Shown one piece after another: positions 1 through 7,979 of a stretch of 64,000 nt of DNA. The first letter of the stretch is position 1. Each line of letters begins with the position of its first letter. Both the position numbers and the translations under genes were made by a program. The stretch lies in assembly GCA_027488835.1 (NCBI GenBank), contig JAIYAW010000007.1:62001-126000 (forward strand). The letters are read 5' to 3'. Under the pieces are notes generated by a model. That model saw only the letters and a list, made by a program, of their open reading frames with translations, was not told where the DNA came from and ran no database searches. Source of the DNA: Bacteroidota bacterium. Its GTDB lineage: Bacteria; Bacteroidota; Bacteroidia; NS11-12g; UBA955.

Positions 1-1839
1 CGCTTGCATGGTAGGCTCTTTTTTTGCTCCATGTTCGCGAATAATTCGAATTGTATTTTCAATTTGCTGATTGGTATCGGAAAGTAATTTTTGGGCTTCC
101 CAACGCGCCATATCCACCACCTCTTTCCGTTTGGATTGAAGCTTCTCCTTTAATTTGCCATATTCCTCTTGGAGTTCGTTTAGGTGCGTTGATTTTTGTT
201 CATTGTCGGTAATTAATTTTAGCAAATACTGATTTTGCTGTTCTAAATGCAACATCATATCTTCAGTTTTGCCAATTTCCTTACCCGTCAATTCCTCAAT
301 GCGCTTCATCCAATTTTCATCAAATCCCGTCTTTCGCATCAATTCAAGAGCAAAACTGCTGCCTGGTTTCCCCATGACAAAAGTATATAATGGCTTCAAC
401 CCTTTGGCATCATAAGCCATACTGGCTTGAGCAACGTGTTCTATTCCCAGTCCCCATTCCCTCAATTGAGAAAAGTGGGTTGTAGCAATTGCAAAAGCCC
501 CTTTTTGAAGCAACTGTTCCATTAGTGCTTGCGCAATGGGAGCTCCAAATCGTGGATCGGTTCCCGCACCTATTTCATCAAGCCCAATAAATGCATTTGG
601 TCCTGTTTGTGCCAAAATGGCCTTCAAATGGGATAAATGTGCACTAAAAGTACTTAATCCTTGCTCAAAACTTTGTCCGTCTCCGCAATCAATGGCCAAA
701 AACTCAAACACCGAAAATTCACTTTCCGGCAATGCAGTTACATACAAACCGCACTGAAACATGTATTGCAGCAGCAAAGCGGTTTTCAAAACCACACTCT
801 TACCGCCGGCATTCGGACCACTCACCACCACAATGCGCTTGTCGTGCATGTGCAATGAAAGTGGCACAATTTTTTGATTCTGTTTACCCAATTCCTTTTT
901 CAATACCGGATGGAATGCATTTTTCAAAACAATGGTGTGCGTTTCTGAATATCGGGGCCTATTCGCGCCATAATTGGCACAAATTTGCTGCTTTGCATAA
1001 ATGAAATCCGTCATTGCCATTTGCATCATCAACTGATTGAGTTCAGAGTGAAAAGGCTTTAAATCGGCAGTGAGTTGTTTTAGTATTTTCTCACGTTCAC
1101 GTCTCCGCTCCGCATACATTTCCTTCAACAAATTATTCATTTCCAAAATGGCAGTTGGCTCAACGTATAATATTTTTCCTGTTGCAGAAATATCCTTTAC
1201 AAATCCTTGAACTTTTCTTTTAAACTCCGCTATGATTGGAATCACCAATCGTTCTTCACGCACCGTAACATCGGTTTCAGCGGTATATCCCGCTTGCTTC
1301 CACTCCCTAAAAATCGACTTCGTTTGGTTGCGGATTTCTCTTTCTAAGCGATTTATCTCTTGTGTTAACTTTTGATAAACTGGCGATGCATTGGGTTTTA
1401 AACTTGCATCTTCTTCAATTATCTTTAATATCAAGTCTGAACAAGGTTTCACAGCATCGTTCGATAAAAACAAAGTAGCAAAGCGCGGAAATTGCTCTTG
1501 ACGTTGGTGAATAATGGTGAATACTTTTTGATAAGATTGAAGTATCCGTAAAATTGCCAACAACTCGTCTTCCATGAAAAAATAATTTTCAATGTCAATG
1601 TGTTTTAGCCACAAAGAAATATCGGCGGTTTCATTAAACTGAAAAATTGAAGGAAATGTACCAAGAAGAATATTCGCTTCATCGAGCAAACCCAATTCCG
1701 ATTCAATGTCTTCCCATTTGGTAAGCATTGAAAAATCGTTTGCCATTTTCACTGAGGTTTCAAACCTACAGCGTTGTGCAATTTCATTTCTTATTTGTTG
1801 AAACCCAACAATCGATTCAAACTGACTTGGGTATTTCAA
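1..1839 (-). CDS. mutS2: MutS2 family ATPase/endonuclease, 3' end cut by window edge
   Basis: 613 codons are present and the reading frame runs off the left edge, so the C-terminal part, including any Smr nuclease domain, is not visible. The translation shows the MutS-family P-loop GPNAGGKSV (about residues 338-346) and a Walker B segment GLDEIGAGTDP, followed by the long KOW/coiled-coil stretch typical of MutS2 rather than MutS. MutS2 acts in recombination control or ribosome rescue in other bacteria; the role here is inferred. The start is a TTG at 1839. It gives the expected N-terminus (FESIVGFQQIRNEIAQRC) and overlaps the stop of the upstream gene in the tetramer TTGA, which suggests translational coupling. 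The next in-frame ATG (1746) would remove conserved sequence. Confidence 0.9.
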   Translation of the reverse strand, partial: MKYPSQFESIVGFQQIRNEIAQRCRFETSVKMANDFSMLTKWEDIESELGLLDEANILLGTFPSIFQFNETADISLWLKHIDIENYFFMEDELLAILRILQSYQKVFTIIHQRQEQFPRFATLFLSNDAVKPCSDLILKIIEEDASLKPNASPVYQKLTQEINRLEREIRNQTKSIFREWKQAGYTAETDVTVREERLVIPIIAEFKRKVQGFVKDISATGKILYVEPTAILEMNNLLKEMYAERRREREKILKQLTADLKPFHSELNQLMMQMAMTDFIYAKQQICANYGANRPRYSETHTIVLKNAFHPVLKKELGKQNQKIVPLSLHMHDKRIVVVSGPNAGGKSVVLKTALLLQYMFQCGLYVTALPESEFSVFEFLAIDCGDGQSFEQGLSTFSAHLSHLKAILAQTGPNAFIGLDEIGAGTDPRFGAPIAQALMEQLLQKGAFAIATTHFSQLREWGLGIEHVAQASMAYDAKGLKPLYTFVMGKPGSSFALELMRKTGFDENWMKRIEELTGKEIGKTEDMMLHLEQQNQYLLKLITDNEQKSTHLNELQEEYGKLKEKLQSKRKEVVDMARWEAQKLLSDTNQQIENTIRIIREHGAKKEPTMQA

Positions 1840-2186
1840 TGCTTATCTAATTTATGTTTCACTTCATCTTTTTGAAGTTTCACAATTACTTTTTCCATGA
1901 GTGCAGAAAATTCTTTACCATCTAATTTGTAGGCAGAAAGCGTGGTTTCAAAATCTTGCATATTAACATTGTGTTTTTTTGCAATAAATCCATAATTTTT
2001 TGTCCAAACACTGTCGGGCAAAATAGCATAATTGTATTTAATTTGAACCCCGGCTTCTAGCAACATTGCATCGGCAAGAATATCAACCATTTTAGATTCC
2101 GCAACAGGAAAACTGCGAGAATTACAAGCAAAAAAGCCTGTAATCAGAACAATGATTGTAATTTTGTTGCGAAGGTTGCACCTCAT
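1836..2186 (-). CDS. DUF4296 lipoprotein
   Basis: Protein of 116 residues with a short lipoprotein signal peptide whose lipobox is GFFAC, then a conserved helical segment (KMVDILADAMLLEAGVQ) characteristic of DUF4296, a family known mainly from Bacteroidota and of unknown function. It probably sits in the inner leaflet of the outer membrane or in the periplasm. A longer frame opens with TTG at 2195, but I chose ATG 2186 because a TAATTTTG promoter element lies at 2193-2200, only 6 nt upstream. The stop codon overlaps the mutS2 start, so the two genes form a coupled pair. Family assignment is from the motif; function is not known. Confidence 0.75.
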   Translation of the reverse strand: MRCNLRNKITIIVLITGFFACNSRSFPVAESKMVDILADAMLLEAGVQIKYNYAILPDSVWTKNYGFIAKKHNVNMQDFETTLSAYKLDGKEFSALMEKVIVKLQKDEVKHKLDKH

Positions 2187-2192
2187 AGGGTA

Positions 2193-2200
2193 CAAAATTA
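2193..2200 (-). promoter_or_regulatory. -7 promoter element of the DUF4296-mutS2 pair
   Basis: On the minus strand this reads TAATTTTG, matching the Bacteroidota consensus TAnnTTTG. It ends 6 nt before the ATG at 2186, so the transcript would have almost no leader. No good -33 TTG is seen. It lies in the very short space between two divergent genes. Confidence 0.55.
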
Positions 2201-2206
2201 AGGAAA

Positions 2207-2866
2207 ATGAACCGCATCGCAGAAAATATTGCTCGAATTAATAGTGAACTTCCACAAACCACCCAATTTATAGTGGTGAGTAAATACAGAGAAGTAGAAG
2301 AAATTCAACAGGTTTACAATTGTAATCAACGCATTTTTGCAGAGAACAGGGTTCAGCCCCTACTTGAACGCAAAGATGCTTTGCCCCAAGATATTGAATG
2401 GCATTTGATTGGTCATTTACAAACCAATAAAGTAAAGTTTATAGCACCTTTCATTGCCATGATTCACTCTGTAGATAGCAGGCACCTTCTCGATGAAATA
2501 CAAAAACAAGCAAAAAAATGCAACCGCGTTATTCCTTGTCTCTTCCAACTGCATTTGGCTCAAGAGGAAAGCAAATTCGGCATTGCAACTAACGATATTC
2601 CTACTTTTTTTGAGGGACTTAATCCGTCCGATTATCCCAATGTATTGTTCTGCGGCATTATGAGCATGGGAAGTTTAACCCACGATGTGGAACTAACAAA
2701 AAAAGAATTCGCTCAAGCCCAAAACTATTTCAAGCAAATCAAATCAACCTATTTCCCAACTTTAGAATACTTCAAAGAGCTTTCTATAGGCATGAGTGGC
2801 GATTACAAGATTGCCATTGAATACGGCAGCACCATGGTCAGAATTGGCAGTGCTGTTTTTGAGTAA
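2207..2866 (+). CDS. YggS/PROSC-family PLP homeostasis protein
   Basis: 219 residues, the usual length of the YggS/YlmE/PLPBP family, which binds pyridoxal 5'-phosphate on a barrel related to alanine racemase and buffers free PLP. Family marks are VVSKYR (PLP lysine in the first strand, about residue 26), the conserved HLIGHLQTNKVK segment, FGI after the QLHLAQEESK strand, CGIMSMG and the C-terminal phosphate-binding part GSTMVRIGSAVFE. It is transcribed divergently from the DUF4296 gene; the two ATGs are about 20 bp apart. A strong terminator follows. No enzymatic activity is expected. Confidence 0.93.
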   Translation: MNRIAENIARINSELPQTTQFIVVSKYREVEEIQQVYNCNQRIFAENRVQPLLERKDALPQDIEWHLIGHLQTNKVKFIAPFIAMIHSVDSRHLLDEIQKQAKKCNRVIPCLFQLHLAQEESKFGIATNDIPTFFEGLNPSDYPNVLFCGIMSMGSLTHDVELTKKEFAQAQNYFKQIKSTYFPTLEYFKELSIGMSGDYKIAIEYGSTMVRIGSAVFE

Positions 2867-2868
2867 TT

Positions 2869-2898
2869 AAAAGGGCCGTCTTTGCAGACAGCCCTTTT
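2869..2898. terminator. Bidirectional terminator between yggS-like gene and barrel protein gene
   Basis: Stem AAAAGGGC(C)GTC / GAC(A)GCCCTTTT with a 6-nt loop; A-rich on one flank and T-rich on the other, so it can serve both converging genes. Confidence 0.8.
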
Positions 2899-2925
2899 AG
2901 ATTATAGTTAAAGTTGTTGTTTTTA

Positions 2926-3498
2926 TTATTGGAATCTAAAACGAGCACCTACTTGGAAAACCAAACAGTTGAATTCAGGACTTGCAGTACCATTTCCTTG
3001 GCTATTATATGTACCTGCTGAAAAAATTGCACCTGCTTCACCAAAAAGCTTGATTGCATCTGATATACTGTAATTAGCTACAACGCCAGCATTCATTGAC
3101 CATGTTGCATCTTCCTGTGCTTCAGGCAAATTATCAGCTGTCATTGAGTAGCTCGATAAACCGGCACCTAACTTACCTGCAACGTTAAAATCTTCATCGG
3201 CATCTCCCACTAAATATCTACCATAACCCGCATTTAAATGCATGAAACTTATTTTTGTACCAGAAGCACCGTCGGCGTAATCTTTATTTGAAAAAATAGC
3301 ATCTCCAAAGAAGAATGATTCATCTTGTTCGTATTGCACTTTACCCGAAAATGAGGATGTCATGGTACCTAATCCTTCGCCAAAATACATTGTAGGCGCC
3401 AATCCAGCACCAATACTTAAATTGCTAATTTCAAATTGTGCATTAGAAACTGAAATTCCTCCGAGAAACAATGCCACTGATAGTAATATTTTTTTCAT
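2926..3498 (-). CDS. Outer membrane beta-barrel protein
   Basis: 190 residues with a Sec signal peptide (hydrophobic segment about 4-14, cleavage after NAQ-type end near residue 21). The remainder alternates polar and hydrophobic residues with many glycines and aromatic pairs, and it ends in RFRFQ, close to the terminal aromatic signature of outer membrane barrels. It would form a small barrel of about eight strands. I do not recognise a specific family and assign no substrate. Single gene between terminators at 2869-2898 and 3576-3600. Confidence 0.75.
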   Translation of the reverse strand: MKKILLSVALFLGGISVSNAQFEISNLSIGAGLAPTMYFGEGLGTMTSSFSGKVQYEQDESFFFGDAIFSNKDYADGASGTKISFMHLNAGYGRYLVGDADEDFNVAGKLGAGLSSYSMTADNLPEAQEDATWSMNAGVVANYSISDAIKLFGEAGAIFSAGTYNSQGNGTASPEFNCLVFQVGARFRFQ

Positions 3499-3575
3499 CT
3501 ATATTAATTTATTTAGATGGCAATTATAATCAAAATAACATATTACCACAAATTCAATTTCAAATAATTGACAAA

Positions 3576-3600
3576 AAAAAGGGAGAAACTCTCCCTTTTT
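3576..3600 (-). terminator. dnaN terminator
   Basis: GGGAG stem with a 5-nt loop inside longer A/T arms; reading the minus strand the hairpin is followed by a T-run. It lies 25 bp beyond the dnaN stop codon. Confidence 0.8.
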
Positions 3601-3624
3601 CATATTTACTAAAAAAAATTGTAA

Positions 3625-4749
3625 TTAATAATTATTCAACATCATTGGCATGATGAGCATGGTAATTTCTTCGTTATTTTCATTCTCAGCAGGAACCAAC
3701 AATCCGGCGCGGTTTGGTTGTGACATTTTCAGTTGAACGTTTTCACCGTCCATAGTCGACAACATTTCCTTCAAGAAACGGGCATTAAAGCCAATTTCCA
3801 TATCTTCACCGTCGTATTCGCAATTGATCTTCTCAGTTGCTTCATTTGCCATTTCAATATCTTCAGCACTCACTGTTAAGTCACTGCCTGTAATTTTCAA
3901 ACGAACTTGGTGTGTGGTTTTAGATGCGAAAATGCTAATACGGTTAATAGAACTCAATAAATCCGTTCTAGAAATGGTAATCACATTTGGATTTTCTTGA
4001 GGAATTACTGCAGAATACTCAGGATATTTCTCGTCTAACAAACGACAAATTAACTGCGTACTTCCGAACGTGAAAAACACATTCGTTTTGTTGTAATCAA
4101 CAATTACAGGAGTTTCATCGTTAGGCAATGCAGTTTTCAACAAGTTCAACGGTTTTTTGGGAATAATAAAACTGTGATCAACCTGAGGAGCAATGTCTTT
4201 ACGGGTAAAACGAACCAATTTATTTGCATCAGTTGCAACAAAATTTACGTGGTTGTTTTTCATTTCAACGAACAATCCAGTTAAGTTCAAACGCAATTCA
4301 TCAGAACCTGCAGCAAATAATGTTTTGCTAATTGCACGCAACAATAAATTTGCTGGAACAGTAAAACTACCGTCGCCACTTTTTTCTGGTAATGTTGGAT
4401 AATCAACACCATCTTGACCCGCCATTTTATAACGACCGTTGTTATTCACCACTTCAATGCCATGAGATGTCGGGTCGATATTAAATGTAACCGGTTGCTC
4501 TGGCAAAGAACGAAGAATGTCGATAACCATTTTACTTGGTACCGCAACGCGCATATTGTCTTTTGACTCAACAGGCATAACGGTTGTCATGCTTGTTTCT
4601 AAATCTGTACTGTAAATTGTAAGCTCGTTGTTACTGATATCGAACAAAAAGTTTTCCAAAATTGGAATAATTGGTTTCGACATAATGGCACCATTTACGG
4701 ATAAAAGATGCTGTAACAAATCGCTAGTAGAAGGAGCTATAAACTTCAT
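3625..4749 (-). CDS. dnaN: DNA polymerase III beta subunit (sliding clamp)
   Basis: 374 residues, close to the 366 of E. coli DnaN. The three repeated clamp folds are evident: the N-terminal KFIAPSTSDLLQHL segment, the middle region with ATDANKLVRF and the C-terminal region ending LIMPMMLNNY, where LMPM-like residues form the partner-binding pocket. The ring encircles DNA and tethers polymerase, ligase and MutS/MutL. No dnaA or recF is adjacent, so this is not the classic dnaA-dnaN origin cluster. It has its own promoter element (4787-4794) and terminator. Confidence 0.97.
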   Translation of the reverse strand: MKFIAPSTSDLLQHLLSVNGAIMSKPIIPILENFLFDISNNELTIYSTDLETSMTTVMPVESKDNMRVAVPSKMVIDILRSLPEQPVTFNIDPTSHGIEVVNNNGRYKMAGQDGVDYPTLPEKSGDGSFTVPANLLLRAISKTLFAAGSDELRLNLTGLFVEMKNNHVNFVATDANKLVRFTRKDIAPQVDHSFIIPKKPLNLLKTALPNDETPVIVDYNKTNVFFTFGSTQLICRLLDEKYPEYSAVIPQENPNVITISRTDLLSSINRISIFASKTTHQVRLKITGSDLTVSAEDIEMANEATEKINCEYDGEDMEIGFNARFLKEMLSTMDGENVQLKMSQPNRAGLLVPAENENNEEITMLIMPMMLNNY

Positions 4750-4786
4750 AATATATATTTTACTTTTAATTAAAAAAGAACTACTG

Positions 4787-4794
4787 CAAACCTA
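4787..4794 (-). promoter_or_regulatory. -7 promoter element of dnaN
   Basis: Minus strand reads TAGGTTTG, a TAnnTTTG match, 37 nt upstream of the dnaN ATG. No clear TTG at the expected -33 distance. Confidence 0.45.
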
Positions 4795-4811
4795 TTCATG
4801 TATGAGCAATA

Positions 4812-4835
4812 AAAATACACAACTTCATGTATTTT
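4812..4835 (-). terminator. Possible weak divIC terminator hairpin
   Basis: Arms AAAATACA and TGTATTTT enclose an 8-nt loop and lie 37 bp after the divIC stop codon. The stem is nearly all A-T, so its strength is doubtful. Confidence 0.3.
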
Positions 4836-4871
4836 ATAAACACTTTTTGCATGATGTCCACAATTCTACTT

Positions 4872-5171
4872 TTATTTTTCGTTTTCGAGTTCAGGATCGG
4901 TAATTACAAAAATATCTTCATTGTCTTTTTTCATCAGATATTTTTCTCTCGCAAACTTTTCCAAATTGCGCTCGTTGCCAAATAAATCTGTTTTTTGTCT
5001 GCGCAATTCCCCAATTTTCACTTCGTGAATTTTGATACTCTCCTCCAAGTCGGCAATATCCGAAACCAATCTAATTCTGTAAATAAAATTGTTGGTATCA
5101 AAAAATGTCATCCACAAGAAAAACATTCCAAAGAAAAGTACATATCGATATTTATACAACGGAGAATTCAT
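4872..5171 (-). CDS. Septum formation initiator, FtsB/DivIC family
   Basis: 99 residues from the ATG at 5171. One transmembrane helix near the N-terminus (YVLFFGMFFLWMTFF) is followed by a coiled coil (DIADLEESIKIHEVKIGEL) and the family signature EKFAREKYLMKKDNEDIFVI. These bitopic proteins join FtsL and FtsQ/DivIB in the divisome. An alternative GTG start at 5210 would add 13 residues; I prefer the ATG because it places a short cytoplasmic tail before the helix, but this is not settled. Confidence 0.85.
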   Translation of the reverse strand: MNSPLYKYRYVLFFGMFFLWMTFFDTNNFIYRIRLVSDIADLEESIKIHEVKIGELRRQKTDLFGNERNLEKFAREKYLMKKDNEDIFVITDPELENEK

Positions 5172-5239
5172 ATTTACAAAAATCAACCATATTTTATAAA
5201 CTATACGCACAGTTTTTTATGCTGTCAACTTTTTTAATC

Positions 5240-5247
5240 TATTTTTG
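5240..5247 (+). promoter_or_regulatory. -7 promoter element of the BtuF-like gene
   Basis: TATTTTTG, matching TAnnTTTG, ends 8 nt before the ATG at 5256, predicting a leader of only a few nucleotides. Confidence 0.55.
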
Positions 5248-5255
5248 CAGCCCCA

Positions 5256-6428
5256 ATGAGAATCAACGGCATCATTCTATTTATCACTCTAGTTTTAGGC
5301 GCATGCTCCTCAAACTCGAATCATGAAATTCTCGATGCAGATACAATCACTTGGAGCACAAATAAATATGCCCAACTTTTCGAAATTGGCCAAAGTAAAA
5401 CCGATACTTTCATTCGCCTTTATACCTACACAACAACCCAGTCCAATGTCCCTCAAAACAAAGCCTTAGTTGGTTCCTTTTTTTGGGGAAAATCAAAAGA
5501 AAGTAGAAACTTTTCATCCTCTCCGGGCTCAACAGAAAAGTATTATACTAAAATTTCAAAACGCCACCGTTACATCCTGCTTTCTACAGTGTTTACTCGA
5601 TTTTTTGCTGAACTAAGTCAACAAAAAAACATAGTTGCCGTGGACCAAGCAAAATATTTATGCAAAGATATTTTTCCTTATAAAAATACAATTCCATCAG
5701 TACAACCCACCGGAGAAATTAATGCCGAAGCAGCCCTCAATTTGAATCCAGACATCGTTATTGCATACTTTATTAACATCAAAGAAAAATCAAATTTAGA
5801 AAGGCTAAACACAAAAAAAACAAATGTCCTTTTTTGTCAATCTCACCTAGAAAACCATCCCTTGGGTAGGGCTGAATGGATTACACTCTTTGGCTTTTTA
5901 ACCGGAAGTGAAAAAGCATTTTTCTTCAGCGACATTGAATTCGAATATATGCGTTTGAAAAAAGATCTGTCGGAAACCATCCCTGTTAATGTAATGATTA
6001 ATCTGCCCTATTCCGGAACTTGGGATGTTCCACGACAAAACGCATATCTCGCCATTTTGCTTAAAGATGCAAAAACCAACCCTGTTTGGTTAGAAGGCAA
6101 CAATTATAAAGGTGTTGGAAGTGCACAAATTGGATTAGAACTCGGCTTTCAACTCCTTTCAAAAGCGAGTTATTGGATTAATCCAGGCATGTGTGAATCA
6201 ATTGCTTGCATCAAAAGTACGGATCCCCGAATTGGGAATTGCTTGCCCATTCTTAACCAGAAAGTTTTTCAATGTAACCTCACCCAAGAACCAGATGGCG
6301 CAAATGCTTATTGGGATCTTGGCGCAGTGCATCCCGAATATGTTTTGAGCGACTTTGCCAAAATGTTCCACAGTGAAAAACCTGATTTTGCAGCAAAAAA
6401 ATACTACTTTTACCAGCAACTCAAATGA
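5256..6428 (+). CDS. ABC uptake substrate-binding lipoprotein (BtuF/heme type)
   Basis: 390 residues beginning with a lipoprotein signal peptide (lipobox LGACSS). The body has the two-lobe architecture of helical-backbone (class III) binding proteins: a first lobe with AEAALNLNPDIVIAYF, a linking helix, and a second lobe with SGTWDVPRQNAYLAILLKDA. This family delivers cobalamin, heme or ferric siderophore to a FecCD-type permease. The next gene, which overlaps it by 4 bp (ATGA), is such a permease, so the two form one uptake system. The substrate cannot be read from sequence. No ATPase gene follows. Confidence 0.85.
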   Translation: MRINGIILFITLVLGACSSNSNHEILDADTITWSTNKYAQLFEIGQSKTDTFIRLYTYTTTQSNVPQNKALVGSFFWGKSKESRNFSSSPGSTEKYYTKISKRHRYILLSTVFTRFFAELSQQKNIVAVDQAKYLCKDIFPYKNTIPSVQPTGEINAEAALNLNPDIVIAYFINIKEKSNLERLNTKKTNVLFCQSHLENHPLGRAEWITLFGFLTGSEKAFFFSDIEFEYMRLKKDLSETIPVNVMINLPYSGTWDVPRQNAYLAILLKDAKTNPVWLEGNNYKGVGSAQIGLELGFQLLSKASYWINPGMCESIACIKSTDPRIGNCLPILNQKVFQCNLTQEPDGANAYWDLGAVHPEYVLSDFAKMFHSEKPDFAAKKYYFYQQLK

Positions 6429-7387
6429 AAGCCAAATACATCCATATCCTGCTGGCAATATGTACAATAGTCATCATTTTTGTTGATTTATTTTGGGGGA
6501 TGATGTACTCAAATACTCCTTTATTTTCAGACCTAGTATTCTCTCAATTTCGATTGCCCCGAGTTGCCGCAGCGGCGTTGGCTGGTGGAAGTTTGGCCAT
6601 ATCAGGACTAATCATGCAGACACTGTTTCGCAATCCATTGGCCGGCCCCTACCTCATTGGAATAACACCAGGTGCTAGTTTTGGTATTGCTGTTTCATTG
6701 TTTGCTCAACCGCTTTTTGCCCATTCTCCTTGGTTTGCCGAAATTGGAACTCTTACCGCAAGTATTTTGGGAGCGCTATTTGCCTTAATGATTCAACTCA
6801 TCTTGAACAAAGGATTTTCGAGTACCACACGATTGCTACTTACAGGTATGGTGCTCAGTTTTTTGTTTTCAGCAGGCGTTGATTTGCTTCAAAACATTGG
6901 CAACATTGAGCAAATAAAACAATTTAGTTTGTGGGGAATGGGAAGCTTCGAACGCGTTAAGCCGAATGAAGTTCCATATATACTCATTCCTTTGATTGTT
7001 GGCTTTGCGTTTGTAGTTTGGAATCGCTTCAAATTAGACTCCTACCTTCTCGGCGATATTTACGCTTTATCTGCTGGAGTTAACGTAACCCGCATTAGAC
7101 GAACCATGATTTTTGTTGGTGCCATCATGGCTGGCTGGATTACCGCATTTTGTGGTCCTATTAGTTTTGTGGGACTCATAGCGCCACACATTGCAAAGCG
7201 TATTTACAAAAACGAATCACACCAAAAAATATTGATTCCTTCTATCATTTGGGGGACATTTTTATGCGTATCGGCAGATTTGTTGGCCCATCACCTCATT
7301 GAGGGAATTACGCTTCAAGTCAACGCCATTTGCGCCCTCATTGGCGCACCTATCTTAATTGTGAGCTTCCGAAAAGTTCAAGGGTAG
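6425..7387 (+). CDS. FecCD-family ABC transporter permease (BtuC-like)
   Basis: 320 residues with about nine to ten membrane segments. Family marks include the N-terminal RLPRVAAAALAGGSLAISG motif, the NPLAGPYLIGITPGASFG loop and the C-terminal GPISFVGLIAPHIAKRI segment that contacts the ATPase. It would import cobalamin, heme or an iron chelate across the inner membrane. It is translationally coupled to the binding protein through an ATGA overlap. The cognate ATPase is not adjacent: the next gene is on the other strand, 4 bp away. Confidence 0.93.
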   Translation: MKAKYIHILLAICTIVIIFVDLFWGMMYSNTPLFSDLVFSQFRLPRVAAAALAGGSLAISGLIMQTLFRNPLAGPYLIGITPGASFGIAVSLFAQPLFAHSPWFAEIGTLTASILGALFALMIQLILNKGFSSTTRLLLTGMVLSFLFSAGVDLLQNIGNIEQIKQFSLWGMGSFERVKPNEVPYILIPLIVGFAFVVWNRFKLDSYLLGDIYALSAGVNVTRIRRTMIFVGAIMAGWITAFCGPISFVGLIAPHIAKRIYKNESHQKILIPSIIWGTFLCVSADLLAHHLIEGITLQVNAICALIGAPILIVSFRKVQG

Positions 7388-7391
7388 AGAG

Positions 7392-7979
7392 TTACTCCAA
7401 ATGAGCAATTTTAATAATGTGCTCAATTTGGTAGTCTAAAACAGGATCAAATTCTTGTTTTAAATCATGTCCCCAAAAGCTGCCAAAGGCTTGCCAGAAA
7501 AAAGCCTCAGCGGTACCCCGGTAATTTTTCAAAATTTCCCAACTGGTTTTGCCAGTTTCACGGTGCAATAATTTCATCAATACCTGTCCCTCACCAATGG
7601 TTAAATTCTTTAACTGTTGCGTGTACATGGTTTTCAAACTGTTTTCACATTTTTTGATGAATTTCTTCCTATCGCGTTTGTTGCTAATTGTTGCCAATTG
7701 ATCTTCCATTGCCTTCATTTTATAGGCAGCCATCTTTGCAAATGGCATGGTTTTTATTACCCTTCTTCTGAGAATTTTATAATCGTTGATTGCCTGTTCA
7801 TCCAATGTATTGGACAAAATAATTGGATCCATGCGCTCAACATCGGTAATGGTATCTCCATTTACAATGGTGATTTGTGCATTGGTGTTGGCAAACAGCA
7901 TTATGCAAAACAAAAAGACAATTGTCTTTACTTTGCTGAAGCTGCTAAGGGACGGTTTTTGAATAGAAAAAATCCACAT
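7392..7979 (-). CDS. DUF4294 protein, exported
   Basis: 195 residues with a signal-peptide-like hydrophobic stretch (TIVFLFCIMLFANTNA, about residues 19-34), then conserved blocks rich in lysine and arginine (YKILRRRVIKTMPFAK, KKFIKKCE) and an aromatic C-terminal part (FWQAFGSFWGHDLKQEFDP). These correspond to DUF4294, a Bacteroidota family of unknown role. It is the last gene of the mtaB-lgt operon. From the ATG at 7979 it overlaps the 3' end of lgt by 52 bp in another frame; an internal ATG at 7901 would destroy the signal peptide, so the overlap is probably real. Confidence 0.75.
   Translation of the reverse strand: MWIFSIQKPSLSSFSKVKTIVFLFCIMLFANTNAQITIVNGDTITDVERMDPIILSNTLDEQAINDYKILRRRVIKTMPFAKMAAYKMKAMEDQLATISNKRDRKKFIKKCENSLKTMYTQQLKNLTIGEGQVLMKLLHRETGKTSWEILKNYRGTAEAFFWQAFGSFWGHDLKQEFDPVLDYQIEHIIKIAHLE

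Noticed and set aside
3625-4871. Replication origin near dnaN
   Set aside because: dnaN is isolated from dnaA and recF; the upstream 122 bp has no DnaA-box cluster.
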